Shown here one piece after another: positions 16,241 through 26,382 of a stretch of 64,000 nucleotides of DNA (position 1 is its first letter; every line of letters starts with the position of its first letter). The DNA is taken from the NCBI RefSeq assembly GCF_001895205.1, contig NZ_BDJF01000027.1, forward strand, positions 62,001 to 126,000, given 5' to 3'. A program made the position numbers and the translations under genes. The notes under the pieces were generated by a model. It saw only the letters and a program-made list of their open reading frames with translations. It made no database searches and was not told the origin of the DNA. The stretch is from Vibrio injensis (lineage in GTDB: Bacteria > Pseudomonadota > Gammaproteobacteria > Enterobacterales > Vibrionaceae).

Positions 16241-16705
16241 GAAATGGCTATTTAGTGCCACGTACATGGCGTTGGTCTCTTTCCAACCGGAAAGACGATG
16301 TGAGGCATGAAAATGCTGATAAGGAATGGACGTCCAAGTTTGAGCGGCATAGCGATCCGCATCGATAGAACGAGGCAGAGCGTCATTTCCTTCAAGATGA
16401 GGAAAATCAAAGCCATTATCGAGAGGTAAGTTAATCTCGGTGAGCTGCAAGCGAGGCGGATTAAGAATCGCTTGAACTATACTTTTCGCCAACGTGTCGC
16501 TGGTTGGCACCGAGTCAACATCGATCGGACTCTCTTGAGAATCAAACTCAAATGGATTTTGTACGCCATGTGAAGCCGCATTCCAAACAGAATGGTTGAG
16601 AGTAATGCTTGAATTAGCGTAATTTTCCGAGCACGCCAACGCTTGCGAAGGTAATAACAACGCAAGAAAAGCTAACCAGAAAAAATACGTTATACGTTCG
16701 AGCAT
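16229..16705 (-). CDS. vemP: VemP, export-monitoring ribosome-arrest peptide
   Basis: This 158-residue secreted regulator has an N-terminal signal peptide (about 1-25) and a C terminus bearing HRLSGWKETNAMYVALN at residues 136-152, six residues before the end. That motif is practically the arrest sequence of V. alginolyticus VemP, a protein of almost the same length. While VemP is being exported the arrest is released; when export is slow the ribosome stalls and exposes the secD2 start. The position immediately upstream of secD2-secF2 is diagnostic. I chose the ATG at 16705 because it gives the family length and a good signal peptide; an upstream start would add 19 atypical residues. The middle region is poorly conserved. 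Confidence 0.9.
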   Translation of the reverse strand: MLERITYFFWLAFLALLLPSQALACSENYANSSITLNHSVWNAASHGVQNPFEFDSQESPIDVDSVPTSDTLAKSIVQAILNPPRLQLTEINLPLDNGFDFPHLEGNDALPRSIDADRYAAQTWTSIPYQHFHASHRLSGWKETNAMYVALNSHFLSA

Positions 16706-16831
16706 GATCAATTCATTCTTAATAGGACAGCTCAGTGTAGAACTGAGTAGAGTGTGACTCAAGTAAAATTTTCGTCAAATATAACTAATGCGTTTATCGC
16801 TAATCGTAAGCTATGGCTAATATCTTAATCA

Positions 16832-17500
16832 TTATTGATAAAAAATGGCCCCAGTTTGTGCATTAAGATAAATTTTATTTGCTTGGTTTAAACCACCACA
16901 ATAGACAAAATAAACGTCCTCAGACTGATAACGAACGGAGCGAACCCAACCTCCTAACTCTTTAAAATCACCCGGAACACAAGTTTTATCACTCAGTAGC
17001 TGATCCGTGGTTTGAATAAACATGGTTTTAAACACCTCTAAATCATCTGAATTCATAATATAGCTCAGTACGGTTTCACGCCGTTCCTCTGGGGTGATCA
17101 CAGGCGGATCAACCACCAGCCCATCCAATGGGATCCACTCCGCCACTTCAGGTCCCCCTTCTTCATAGACGTAAAAAGGCGTTAGTCTTCCCCACCCCTC
17201 TTGTTTTTCATACAAAAATACCGGCTCACCACGATAAAGTAACCGATGAACAAACCCATCTTTATCCGGCTTCTCGCGCACACCAAGGGTGGGCTCATTG
17301 ACGTAGTAGTCCATGATATCTGGCATGACAAAAGCAGGAGCACTTGGTTCGTATTCTTGAGACATCGGTGCCTCAGGCGTCAAACGTTGATTTAGAGCCT
17401 CTAGCCGTTCTTGTTCTGGCTTGTAATAAAATAGGTAATAGCCAGCGCCCGCACACGCTAAACCAAAAATGAGAAGCAGCAGCATGAGTACTTTCTTCAT
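16832..17500 (-). CDS. Membrane-anchored protein with SH3-like domain, function unknown
   Basis: The product has 222 residues: one N-terminal hydrophobic segment (about 4-26) acting as anchor or signal, a charged Pro/Glu-rich linker, an SH3-like fold at about 60-130 (NVREKP-like turn LGVREKPDKDG, then GWGRLTPFYVYEEGGPEVAEWIPLDGL), and a C-terminal domain with two Cys (TCVPGDF and VYCGG) that may form a disulphide. It is probably periplasmic. It stands 126 bases upstream of vemP on the same strand and may be separately transcribed. I do not recognise a named homologue. Confidence 0.72.
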   Translation of the reverse strand: MKKVLMLLLLIFGLACAGAGYYLFYYKPEQERLEALNQRLTPEAPMSQEYEPSAPAFVMPDIMDYYVNEPTLGVREKPDKDGFVHRLLYRGEPVFLYEKQEGWGRLTPFYVYEEGGPEVAEWIPLDGLVVDPPVITPEERRETVLSYIMNSDDLEVFKTMFIQTTDQLLSDKTCVPGDFKELGGWVRSVRYQSEDVYFVYCGGLNQANKIYLNAQTGAIFYQ

Positions 17501-17697
17501 AATCGTTAACTCCTCATTCTCTCTTTTACTGGAAGGTTTTCTTGTTGGCCAATACTCAGTTTACATTGTAAATTTTCATTTTTCCTGATTACCGTATATG
17601 CACCAATGTTGAGCGAGCGCACGAACTGAACATATTGGAAGTAATCTCTCGCTTTAAAGGTCTATAATCACCGCTTAATAATCATTATAAGTTAATC

Positions 17698-19095
17698 ATG
17701 TCATCGTCACAGGCTAAAAATCTCGCTCAGTTTTTTATGGTATGGTGCATTCTCGGATGTGTGCCTTTTCTCTATTTCGCGCACGAGCTTGCAAAACTCG
17801 AACGTCACTCTGTACCGACTAACACAGAATCAACCATCGCCGTCGATACCTCACAATTTACGGCTTTAAATCACAATGGAGAAACGGTTCTTCATTTGTC
17901 GTCCTCCTCAGACGATGACGCTAATGATCCCATTGCCCATTTATCGCAGCAATCACCGGAACTCTGGCGATCGATTCAACAACAAGATCAAGGCTTGTTT
18001 ATTTATCAAGGCCGTCAATATCATTTTATGCAACTCTCGCTACCCAAGACTGAGCGAGAAGGGGCAAGCTTAATAATTTTCAACAGTCATGACCCACAGA
18101 CCCTAGAGCAACAACGCACCGCGAAACGTCACGATCTACTCGTGCAAGCTACCAGTATTTTTCTACTGCTGGGTATCGTGGCTGGAAGCGGCGTGGTTTG
18201 GAATATCACTCACCAAAAAAATAGCCTTGAGAGCCAATTAGCCTTGGCTGCGATGAATGGAATGTCTGCCATTGTGATTACTGATAAGCAAAACCGGATC
18301 ATTAAGGTTAATCACGAATTTACCCGTTTAAGCGGCTACCAGTTAGAAGAAGTTCAAGGTAAACAACCCTCTATATTTGCCTCCGGTAAACACAATCAGC
18401 AATTTTATGTCGATATGTGGAGATCGTTACAAAAAGAAGGCATTTGGGAAGGTGAAGTCATCAATAAGCGTAAAGATGGCTCACAACTAACAGAAATTCT
18501 CCGAATTCAAACCATTTTGGATGATCGAGGCATTATTCAATATTATGTCGCTTCATTTGTCGATATTACTCAATATAAATCGCTGGAAAATAAGCTGCGT
18601 GAACAAAGTGAGAAAGATGCCTTAACGGGGATCTGGAATCGACGTAAATTTGACCAACAAATTCACCTCGAATGCCATCGAGTTAAACGTTACCCAGAAT
18701 ATGAACACTCTTGTCTCGCCATTTTAGACATTGATCACTTTAAACGAATTAATGATCAATTTGGCCATAGTCATGGCGATTATATTATTCAGTCCGTCGC
18801 TGAAACGCTGCGTGATGGTCTACGCGAATCAGATTTTTTAGCGAGAATTGGTGGCGAAGAATTTGCGATAATTTTACCCCATACCCCCATCGAGGAAGCG
18901 CAAGCGGTTATTGAGCGATTACGCATCAAAGTTTATCAACTTCATGCTAAGCGTGTTTCGATTAGCGCAGGACTCACTGACATTATCGGTTCGGAACAAG
19001 AAGCTTACCAGCGAGCAGATAAAGCGTTGTATGAATCAAAAGCCACGGGCCGCAATCAGGTTTCCGTATTACTGAGTCGTGAAATGGCAAGATAA
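17698..19095 (+). CDS. cdgD: Diguanylate cyclase with PAS and GGDEF domains
   Basis: This 465-residue membrane protein makes cyclic di-GMP. It has an N-terminal helix (about 10-28), a periplasmic sensor region, a second helix (about 150-168), a PAS domain at about 180-290, and a GGDEF domain with the catalytic GGEEF at 385-389. The product-inhibition site RxxD (RESD) lies just before it, so feedback control should work. The symbol follows the V. cholerae gene next to glgC and the chitinase gene, as I remember the locus; treat it as a synteny-based guess. It probably favours attachment over swimming. Confidence 0.85.
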   Translation: MSSSQAKNLAQFFMVWCILGCVPFLYFAHELAKLERHSVPTNTESTIAVDTSQFTALNHNGETVLHLSSSSDDDANDPIAHLSQQSPELWRSIQQQDQGLFIYQGRQYHFMQLSLPKTEREGASLIIFNSHDPQTLEQQRTAKRHDLLVQATSIFLLLGIVAGSGVVWNITHQKNSLESQLALAAMNGMSAIVITDKQNRIIKVNHEFTRLSGYQLEEVQGKQPSIFASGKHNQQFYVDMWRSLQKEGIWEGEVINKRKDGSQLTEILRIQTILDDRGIIQYYVASFVDITQYKSLENKLREQSEKDALTGIWNRRKFDQQIHLECHRVKRYPEYEHSCLAILDIDHFKRINDQFGHSHGDYIIQSVAETLRDGLRESDFLARIGGEEFAIILPHTPIEEAQAVIERLRIKVYQLHAKRVSISAGLTDIIGSEQEAYQRADKALYESKATGRNQVSVLLSREMAR

Positions 19096-19489
19096 GTGAT
19101 GAAATTCAATCGACCATTCACCTCACCAGCAATGTGCACTTGCACAAATCTGGTGCAAAAGATAAGCATCACTCATCGTGTCTCTCTATTGTTCTAAAAT
19201 AATAACGATGCTTTTTCTTACTCTTTCAGTCGATATTTCAACTCTATAATGCAGTAGAAACACCGTAAGTATGTCATGAGGTTTTCTCTGCCATAGCGTT
19301 GCACCATCGTAGACTAACCTTGAATAAGCGCCAACGATGGCTAATCATTCATGGCGCATTTCAAAATATCAGCACCAGTACAGCCATATTAAGGGCGAGG
19401 ATAATATGATAAGCGCTTCACCATTTTGGCCCAATATTTGTACTATTCTGTATAAAATTATCCATTGCACAATAATAGGGAGATAAAAG
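19096..19489 (+). promoter_or_regulatory. Long leader region of glgC
   Basis: This 394-base gap holds no convincing gene. It contains a TATAAT hexamer at 19245-19250 with only a weak -35 element, and an inverted repeat CCATCGT (19304-19310) / ACGATGG (19334-19340). Another AT-rich promoter-like stretch runs up to the GGGAGAT ribosome-binding site at about 19480. A long untranslated leader with post-transcriptional control is possible. Confidence 0.35.
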
Positions 19490-20704
19490 ATGCAAGATAC
19501 CTTAACCGTCGTTTTAGCTGGAGGAATGGGTTCACGCTTATCTCCCCTAACCGATGATAGAGCAAAACCCGCCGTTCCGTTTGGCGGTAAATATCGTATT
19601 ATCGATTTTACCCTCACTAATTGCTTACATTCAGGTCTACGGCGTATTCTGGTACTCACACAATATAAATCACACTCCTTACAAAAGCATTTGCGCGATG
19701 GTTGGTCAATTTTCAATCCAGAACTGGGAGAGTTTATTACGGTCGTCCCACCTCAAATGCGCAAAGGAGGTAAATGGTACGAAGGCACTGCTGATGCGCT
19801 GTTTCATAATATGTGGCTGCTATCGCGCAGCGATGCAAAGTATGTTGTCGTGCTTTCCGGCGATCATATTTATCGCATGGATTATGCGGCAATGCTGGAA
19901 GAACATATTGAAAATAAAGCAGAACTGACCATTGCCTGTATGGAAGTGGCTCGCAAAGATGCCTCAGCATTTGGTGTTATGGCGATTGATGAAGCGCAAC
20001 GAATTTGCTCTTTTGTTGAAAAACCAAACGACCCACCTGCTCTGCCGAATAATCCTGATCGCAGCTTGGCGTCGATGGGCATCTATATTTTTACCATGGA
20101 CACACTAAGGCAAGCATTATTCGAGGACGCGGAGCTTGAGCATTCAAGCCACGACTTTGGTAAAGATATTATCCCCAAACTTATCCCATCGGGCCGAGTA
20201 TTTGCTTATCAATTTGCTAATGAAAAAGGACGTGTCGCTAAAGATTCTTACTGGCGAGATGTTGGCACACTTGACTCGTTTTATGAAGCCAATATGGATT
20301 TGCTAGAACCCGTCCCGCCGATGAATCTTTATCAAAAAAATTGGGCGATTCGCACCTATGAACCGCAACTACCACCAGCACGCACCGTCTCGTCAGCCAC
20401 CGGAAACGAAGGCATTTTTATTAACTCGATCATTGCCAATGGTGTGATTAATTCCGGAGGCTCAGTACAACACTCCATCGTCTCATCCAGCGTTAGGATC
20501 AATGATGGAGCAACGATAGTCGACAGTATTTTATTTGATGATGTCGAAGTCGGCGAAGGCTGCCAGTTAGTCGGATGCATTATCGATAAACACGTCAAGA
20601 TTCCACCTTATACCAAAATTGGTGTCGATCGCGCTGCTGATTTACAACGCTTTACGTTATCGGAAAAAGGCATTGTTGTCGTGCCGGAAAGTTACCAGTT
20701 TTAA
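19490..20704 (+). CDS. glgC: Glucose-1-phosphate adenylyltransferase (ADP-glucose pyrophosphorylase)
   Basis: This 404-residue enzyme makes ADP-glucose from glucose-1-phosphate and ATP, the committed step of glycogen synthesis. It shows the N-terminal nucleotidyltransferase motif LAGGMGSRLSPLTDDRAKPAVPFGG (here from about residue 9, split), the catalytic region GDHIYRMDY, the sugar-phosphate site FVEKP, and a C-terminal left-handed beta-helix with the VGCIIDK pattern. The ribosome-binding site GGGAG precedes the ATG. Other glycogen genes are not in the window, so this is an isolated glgC, possibly a second copy. Placement next to a chitinase and a cyclic-di-GMP synthase suggests storage of carbon from chitin, which is inference. 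Confidence 0.95.
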   Translation: MQDTLTVVLAGGMGSRLSPLTDDRAKPAVPFGGKYRIIDFTLTNCLHSGLRRILVLTQYKSHSLQKHLRDGWSIFNPELGEFITVVPPQMRKGGKWYEGTADALFHNMWLLSRSDAKYVVVLSGDHIYRMDYAAMLEEHIENKAELTIACMEVARKDASAFGVMAIDEAQRICSFVEKPNDPPALPNNPDRSLASMGIYIFTMDTLRQALFEDAELEHSSHDFGKDIIPKLIPSGRVFAYQFANEKGRVAKDSYWRDVGTLDSFYEANMDLLEPVPPMNLYQKNWAIRTYEPQLPPARTVSSATGNEGIFINSIIANGVINSGGSVQHSIVSSSVRINDGATIVDSILFDDVEVGEGCQLVGCIIDKHVKIPPYTKIGVDRAADLQRFTLSEKGIVVVPESYQF

Positions 20705-20741
20705 ACAACCTCGGCTTGAATCGTTAAGTAATAGCATAGAA

Positions 20742-20766
20742 AAGACCGCCATGTATCGGCGGTCTT
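20742..20766. terminator. Terminator between glgC and the chitinase gene
   Basis: A 9-bp stem AAGACCGCC/GGCGGTCTT with a 7-base loop lies between the converging genes. Confidence 0.75.
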
Positions 20767-20800
20767 GTTACCTGTTACCGTTAACCAGTCACACTAATAA

Positions 20801-23683
20801 CTATGGGCAAGCCACTTCATCCCAAAACCAATTGGTTTGCATCGGTGATTCCCAAGGTCCTGGGTTATTTTTGGCAATAAAACACTTTCCGTTATACGTC
20901 ACTGTCGTGCCATTAGCGACTTGGCTAACACCGGGTTGCCATTGCACAACGTCTCCAGGTGTGCTACCTCCATTGCCCGGGTCTTCACCATTACCACCGC
21001 CATTGCCATTGTCATCAGAAAGGTCGGCCAACGGTAAGTCTGGCTGCTCAGACTTAAAAGCGTACTCTCTGCCATTAATATTAACGCTGTAGTTCGCTGG
21101 CCCAGAAATCGGCAAGTAATACACCATATCCAGTTCATAACTCTCTCCCGCTGGTAATGCTTTCCATGCGGGCAATGAGAAGGCAACACGATGCATCGTA
21201 CCATCTAAGCCGCCAATATTATTGCCTCGCGTATGGCCGGAAGAAATAACCGCTAACCCTGCACCAGATTGATCCTTCGCGTTATCCGGTGTGGAAACGG
21301 GGATATCAAACTGGAACTGCGTGCCACCAGGAAGATCAACCCCAGTATGGTTAGTAAAGGTCAAGCGAGGGTTAATGGGATAGTTTTGATCGCCAACTTT
21401 AAAGCCATCAATAGTCACGCGAATATCCACCACTTGATCAGGGATGGCTCCCGTCGCTACTCGATTGCCGTAAGGGGCAGCAGATTTAAATTTTTCATAC
21501 ATGGCTTTGGTCATGGTATTACCCATGTGATACTCACCATTACCGCTCGCACAAGCTTGCTCTGTCCAATCGATTTGTCCACGCTGACCATTGGCATCAA
21601 GCACATAGCAGTTATAGTCTCCGGCTAATTCCCAGAACATAATACCGCCGATCTCTTTATCAATAACGTAGTCCGCTTTAATAGTGATCGATTGTTTATC
21701 TTCGGTAGAAAGGAAGACTCGTTTTTCCGCGTTCCATAACCAAGGAGCGATCGCAACACTGTCAAAGTGACGCTGGTATTGGCCTACCCATGGCGTACTC
21801 TCAGGATGCAATCCGTAAGCGGCTAAATAAGAGCCCCAAATACCTTGTTCAAGGTTTTTGGCATGCCACATTGGGTTAGAACCTGCGCCCATTTCATTCC
21901 CATTGGCATCCAAATCATGCCACATGTTATCTAATCCTAACGCCCCGTAACCGCAATTATTCTTTTCTCCTTCCCCAGTACCCGCAGGACACTCATTTTG
22001 ATTCGGTAACGGTGCTCGTCCCCAAAGGCCATTTTCACCTCCCGTCACCCCTTGCCAACCTCGCGTATAGTAAGGCACACCAATATTAATCCGTCCCGCT
22101 GGCATTGAGCCACGGAAATAATGGAAAGCCCAATCGGTGTTCAGATAGCCGATGCCACCATATTGTGCTGTCGTATAAACACCCCATTGAGCAAGTTCAG
22201 AGTCTTTACCGGTATCGTAAAGAGCGGCATTATGTCCAACATGATCATTCCACGCACCATGTAAGTCATAAGTCATGATGTTGACATAATCGAGGTACTT
22301 AGCCACTTCCATGGTTTCCATACCACGTAGTAAGTAAGCAGATGAAGGGGCGGCAATCGTCAGCATATAATGAATACCATCTTGCTCACTGGCGATATCT
22401 AATCGCTCACGTAGTACCCGCATTAACTCATGGTAAGAACGCATCAGATAAGGACGACGTGATTCTGCGGAGGCTTTATCATCGGGATTACCGGCACCAG
22501 ACATCGAGGTTGGATATTCATAATCGATGTCTAAGCCATCAAAACGGTATTGACGCATCATCTCTATTGCTGAATCAACAAAAGTAGAAATCGCCTGATG
22601 ATTAATAGAACCATCAGCATTGGTCGTCATTGTATAGAAACCACCATCGGCGATTCGTTCACCATTATCGGCAAAATGACCACCCGTTTCCGCCCATCCA
22701 CCAATCGAGATCAAGGTTTTGACATCATAACGTTCTTTATAGGTTGCTAACGCGCCAAAGTGACCTTTGAAACCGAGTGTCGGATCAATATCAACTCCCT
22801 CCCATTCTTTTCCGACTGCGGGGTTGTTGGGATCATCAACATTACCGATGTTGACCTTGCCATCAGAGCCAATACTGACAAACGCGTAATTAATGTGGGT
22901 CAAGTTTTGCCAAGGAATATCTTTCACTAAATAGGAGGTTTGAGGATCATCTCCCGCTCGCCAACTGGTGAAATAACCAATCACACGCCTTGGTTGGCCA
23001 CCCGCCATGATTTCACGTCCTTGCTCGTCGTAGACAGTACAATAAGGAACATTAACGCCTTCAGTTTGATACAAACCATCCGGACGACACGTATTGGCAA
23101 TAAGCGCATGGGCGACGGTTAATGTTAATATCGAAGAGCTGGATAGTGCACCTTTATCATCCGTTACTTTAGCTTGGATAGCTAAATTTCCAGAACGGGT
23201 GACTTCGTAATCAAAAATATATGGCGCTTGTGATACCGTTGCCACGCGTTGGCCGGAGATAAAAAATTCCACCTTAGCCACTTGACCATCGCTATCGTCG
23301 GCGTCCGCAGAAACTCTTACTGTATCACCCAACTCAGCGGTGTTAGTTGACAGAGTTATTTCAATCGTTGGCGGCTGATTATCATCCCCCTCCGTATCAC
23401 CATCTTCACCACCGTTGCCAGTATCACAGCTACCAAGTAATTGCCACGGTGCATAATCACCAGAGAACTGGGCTGGATTATTATTTTGTGTCCAATACTT
23501 CGCTTGATAGGCCACATGATTATGCTGAACCTGAGCACCGCCAGTGTATACCGCACTAGATTGCCAATCATCCAAACCATCGCAGTTTACGGCGGCATAG
23601 CTGTTCAACGCCAGTAAACAGGAGACGGAAAGTGTACTGAGTGTAAATACCGCTTTGGGTACATTTACTTGCTTTAAGCGCAT
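20801..23683 (-). CDS. Secreted multidomain chitinase (GH18)
   Basis: This 960-residue enzyme cuts chitin outside the cell. In order: signal peptide (about 1-30), a CBM5/12-type chitin-binding domain (about 34-87, [10 protein letters not shown]), an acidic Gly/Asp linker, an Ig/PKD-like domain (about 104-190), and the GH18 catalytic domain with DGLDIDYE at 382-389, so E389 is the proton donor. After it come a C-terminal beta-sandwich domain, a Gly-rich linker and a second CBM5/12 domain ending in [10 protein letters not shown]. It uses substrate-assisted catalysis with retention. The start follows AAGGA. In V. cholerae the comparable gene is annotated as a chitodextrinase. Chitin induction is likely but no operator was identified. 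Confidence 0.93.
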   Translation of the reverse strand: MRLKQVNVPKAVFTLSTLSVSCLLALNSYAAVNCDGLDDWQSSAVYTGGAQVQHNHVAYQAKYWTQNNNPAQFSGDYAPWQLLGSCDTGNGGEDGDTEGDDNQPPTIEITLSTNTAELGDTVRVSADADDSDGQVAKVEFFISGQRVATVSQAPYIFDYEVTRSGNLAIQAKVTDDKGALSSSSILTLTVAHALIANTCRPDGLYQTEGVNVPYCTVYDEQGREIMAGGQPRRVIGYFTSWRAGDDPQTSYLVKDIPWQNLTHINYAFVSIGSDGKVNIGNVDDPNNPAVGKEWEGVDIDPTLGFKGHFGALATYKERYDVKTLISIGGWAETGGHFADNGERIADGGFYTMTTNADGSINHQAISTFVDSAIEMMRQYRFDGLDIDYEYPTSMSGAGNPDDKASAESRRPYLMRSYHELMRVLRERLDIASEQDGIHYMLTIAAPSSAYLLRGMETMEVAKYLDYVNIMTYDLHGAWNDHVGHNAALYDTGKDSELAQWGVYTTAQYGGIGYLNTDWAFHYFRGSMPAGRINIGVPYYTRGWQGVTGGENGLWGRAPLPNQNECPAGTGEGEKNNCGYGALGLDNMWHDLDANGNEMGAGSNPMWHAKNLEQGIWGSYLAAYGLHPESTPWVGQYQRHFDSVAIAPWLWNAEKRVFLSTEDKQSITIKADYVIDKEIGGIMFWELAGDYNCYVLDANGQRGQIDWTEQACASGNGEYHMGNTMTKAMYEKFKSAAPYGNRVATGAIPDQVVDIRVTIDGFKVGDQNYPINPRLTFTNHTGVDLPGGTQFQFDIPVSTPDNAKDQSGAGLAVISSGHTRGNNIGGLDGTMHRVAFSLPAWKALPAGESYELDMVYYLPISGPANYSVNINGREYAFKSEQPDLPLADLSDDNGNGGGNGEDPGNGGSTPGDVVQWQPGVSQVANGTTVTYNGKCFIAKNNPGPWESPMQTNWFWDEVACP

Positions 23684-23972
23684 CTCATTTTCCTTAAGTT
23701 ATTGTTTCCACGTATTAAAGCGTACAGTCCTTACTCTGCATGCTTTAAATCTTTCGTGAAATAACTGTAGAACAGTCCACTTATTTAGCACCTAATAAAG
23801 TGTCAAACTTAAGAATCACTCGCAAAGGAGTGCTTAAAACGTACAAGGTTTACATACTTATTTTGCATCAAGAGCCAACTTATTAAACAAAGGCTAGCTT
23901 TCAAAGTTGGAGCATGATACGCAAGGACAACGGATCAATAGTGCACCACAAATAGGCTCAAGATGGTGATGA
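23684..23972 (-). promoter_or_regulatory. Upstream region of the chitinase gene
   Basis: The 289 bases between the AraC-type gene and the chitinase gene should hold the chitinase promoter. A small hairpin CACTC/GAGTG lies at about 23817-23832. No other gene or clear operator is seen. Confidence 0.35.
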
Positions 23973-24902
23973 TTAAACTTTCAATAAAGCACCACGTGGA
24001 GTGTGATTAAAATGGCGTTTATACTCTCGGCTAAATTGTGAAGGACTGGTATAACCGACCAGCCGCGCAGCATCATTGACTCGCTTACCCTCGATTTGAA
24101 TTAACTCTTTGGCTTTATTTAAACGGACTTTTTTAAGGTACTGCAAGGGCGATTCCATGGTAACACCACGAAAAGCTTGATGAAAAGCGGAAATACTCAT
24201 GTTCGCTTCTTCTGCTAACGCATTAACCGTTAAAGATGTGGCGTAATCACGATGTACTTTACTCAGCGCTTTCGCTATTCGAGCATAATGTCCCTCGTGA
24301 TGAGCCAATTCAAACAACACATACCCCTCTGCGCTGGTTAACGCTCGAAAAGCCATCTCTTCAAGTAAAGATTGCCCTAATAGCTCAGCCTCCAGTCCAT
24401 CAATCAAAGCATTCATCAGCCGTTTACAACTGTTAAGCATGGGCGGATTCATTTGTACCGATTTCAGGCCACAAGGATTATTAGCATCCACTGACGGTTG
24501 AAAACCGTTTTCCTCTAAAGCGGCGACCTGTTTGAGCAATAGTGAATGCTCAATATCAATCGTTAACCCCAATAATGGTTGATTCTGTTTCGCTACCGCT
24601 TCACATTCCAGTGGCATCGGCACCCCCACCACCAGATAGTCGTTCGGCCCATAATCGACGGCAATTTCCCCTAAATGGATGCGTTTCTGACCTTGACCTA
24701 AAATCACGATCCCAGACTGATAGATAAACGGCTGACGCGGGTTACCTTGACTACTGCGATAAAACCCTACCCCAGAGATCGCAGTGTCCACACAACCTTC
24801 GAGTTGATGCAACGCATATTTATCGACATAGTTTTGCATCAATTGCGCCAGATCGGCATTTTTCTCAGTTTGACTCACCATTCTGTCCATATCATCAACC
24901 AT
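23973..24902 (-). CDS. yqhC: AraC-family regulator, YqhC-like
   Basis: This regulator of about 309 residues has an N-terminal AraC_N cupin-like domain (about 15-175) and a C-terminal pair of helix-turn-helix motifs (about 210-305, with NMSISAFHQAFRGVTMESPLQYLKK split in two and a second in DAARLVGYTSPSQFSREYKRHF). It is divergent from a YqhD-type aldehyde reductase gene, exactly as E. coli YqhC stands next to yqhD, which it activates in response to reactive aldehydes. The start is uncertain: ATGs at 24902, 24890 and 24881 and a TTG at 24917 are all possible and none has a strong ribosome-binding site. Confidence 0.82.
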   Translation of the reverse strand: MVDDMDRMVSQTEKNADLAQLMQNYVDKYALHQLEGCVDTAISGVGFYRSSQGNPRQPFIYQSGIVILGQGQKRIHLGEIAVDYGPNDYLVVGVPMPLECEAVAKQNQPLLGLTIDIEHSLLLKQVAALEENGFQPSVDANNPCGLKSVQMNPPMLNSCKRLMNALIDGLEAELLGQSLLEEMAFRALTSAEGYVLFELAHHEGHYARIAKALSKVHRDYATSLTVNALAEEANMSISAFHQAFRGVTMESPLQYLKKVRLNKAKELIQIEGKRVNDAARLVGYTSPSQFSREYKRHFNHTPRGALLKV

Positions 24903-25084
24903 TGTAGAAATAGGCAATAAATTTACAGGAATGGCTCTATTATCACCACAACCATTCTACTATTATGCATCTTGCAATGTATCAACCCTATACTTGACTC
25001 CCCTAAAAACGATAGCCAGATCAGCCATGCTGCATCTTTAAAGAGGCTAAACGGTCGTCATTTCAACAATAAGAGGTACGAGTA

Positions 25085-26233
25085 ATGCAATTTACCTATG
25101 TCAATCCGACTCAGATTTATTTCGGTCAGCAGCAAATCGCAGCGATCAGCCAAGCGATCCCACGTCAGCATAAGGTTCTGGTCATCTACGGTGGTGGATC
25201 AATTAAACACAATGGCGTTTATCAGCAAGTGGTCGATGCCCTGCAAGAACATACTTGGCTGGAATTTTCCGGCGTCGAGCCAAACCCAACCAAAGAAACT
25301 CTTGATAAAGCCGTTGCTATCGTTAAGCAGCAAGAGATTGATTTTATTCTTGCTGTTGGTGGGGGATCAGTGATTGACGGTTCAAAATACGTCGCCGCCG
25401 CCGCTAAATACTCAGGGGATGGCTGGGATATCATGTTAGGTAAGCACCGTGTCACCGATGCCACACCGATTGGCGCGATTCTCACTTTGCCCGCTACTGG
25501 CTCTGAATCAAACTCTGGAGCAGTAATCACTAAAGCAGAGACTCAGGATAAACTTTCCTTCTTATCGCCACACGTACAACCTAAATTTGCCGTGATGGAT
25601 CCCGATGTAATGAAGACGCTACCAGAGCGTCAGCTTGTTAATGGTTTGGTGGATGCATGGGTGCATATTTGTGAACAGTATCTCACCTATCCAACCCAAG
25701 CGATGGTCCAAGATGGCTACGCTGAAGCACTACTGAAAAATCTATTGGTGTTGGGCGAAGGTTTTGCACAAAGAGATAACGACGCTTGGCGTGCTAATTT
25801 GATGTGGACGGCTAATCAAGCACTGAATGGATTAATCGGCAGTGGCGTTCCCCAAGATTGGGCGACACACATGATTGGCCATGAACTGACCGCGTTATGG
25901 CAAGTGGATCATGCTCGCTCATTAGCCATTGTCCAACCCGCTCTACTGCGTAACCAATTAGCCGCTAAGAAAGCAAAGTTGGAACAAATGGGGCAACGGG
26001 TATTTAACTTAGCACCGAGTGAAGATTTAGCATTATGTACTATTGATGCGATTGAAGCGTTTTATCATCAGTTGAATGTCGATACTCAGTTTTCTGCGCC
26101 CAATATGACCACTAAGCAAGCTGTCGATAAGGTAATTGAACAGTTGGAAGCGCATGGAATGATTGCTTTGGGTGAACATCAAGCGATCACCCTTGAACAA
26201 TCACGCAATATTCTTACACAAGCTTTTATTTAA
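25085..26233 (+). CDS. yqhD: NADPH-dependent aldehyde reductase / iron-type alcohol dehydrogenase
   Basis: This 382-residue cytosolic enzyme reduces toxic short and medium aldehydes with NADPH. It is close to E. coli YqhD along its whole length: coenzyme loop VGGGSVIDGSK, conserved LPATGSESNSGAVI, and the metal ligands in LVDAWVHICEQY and GHELTALWQVDHARSLAIVQP (one Asp, three His). The start ATG follows AAGAGGTACGAGTA. The divergent YqhC-like regulator makes an aldehyde-response pair. It could detoxify methylglyoxal made by the MgsA encoded 2.2 kb downstream, though that is only suggested by proximity. Confidence 0.92.
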   Translation: MQFTYVNPTQIYFGQQQIAAISQAIPRQHKVLVIYGGGSIKHNGVYQQVVDALQEHTWLEFSGVEPNPTKETLDKAVAIVKQQEIDFILAVGGGSVIDGSKYVAAAAKYSGDGWDIMLGKHRVTDATPIGAILTLPATGSESNSGAVITKAETQDKLSFLSPHVQPKFAVMDPDVMKTLPERQLVNGLVDAWVHICEQYLTYPTQAMVQDGYAEALLKNLLVLGEGFAQRDNDAWRANLMWTANQALNGLIGSGVPQDWATHMIGHELTALWQVDHARSLAIVQPALLRNQLAAKKAKLEQMGQRVFNLAPSEDLALCTIDAIEAFYHQLNVDTQFSAPNMTTKQAVDKVIEQLEAHGMIALGEHQAITLEQSRNILTQAFI

Positions 26234-26382
26234 TCGATCAGAGCAGTACTGCGGTGCTGCTCTTTCCTGCCGTATTTTTAATCCCCCAATAATAAGATTT
26301 TTAAATTTGTGACCGCTATCATTTTTTATTGACGGTAAATTGAATCTCTTCTACTATTTGCGCAACTTTTCATCTGAATAGT

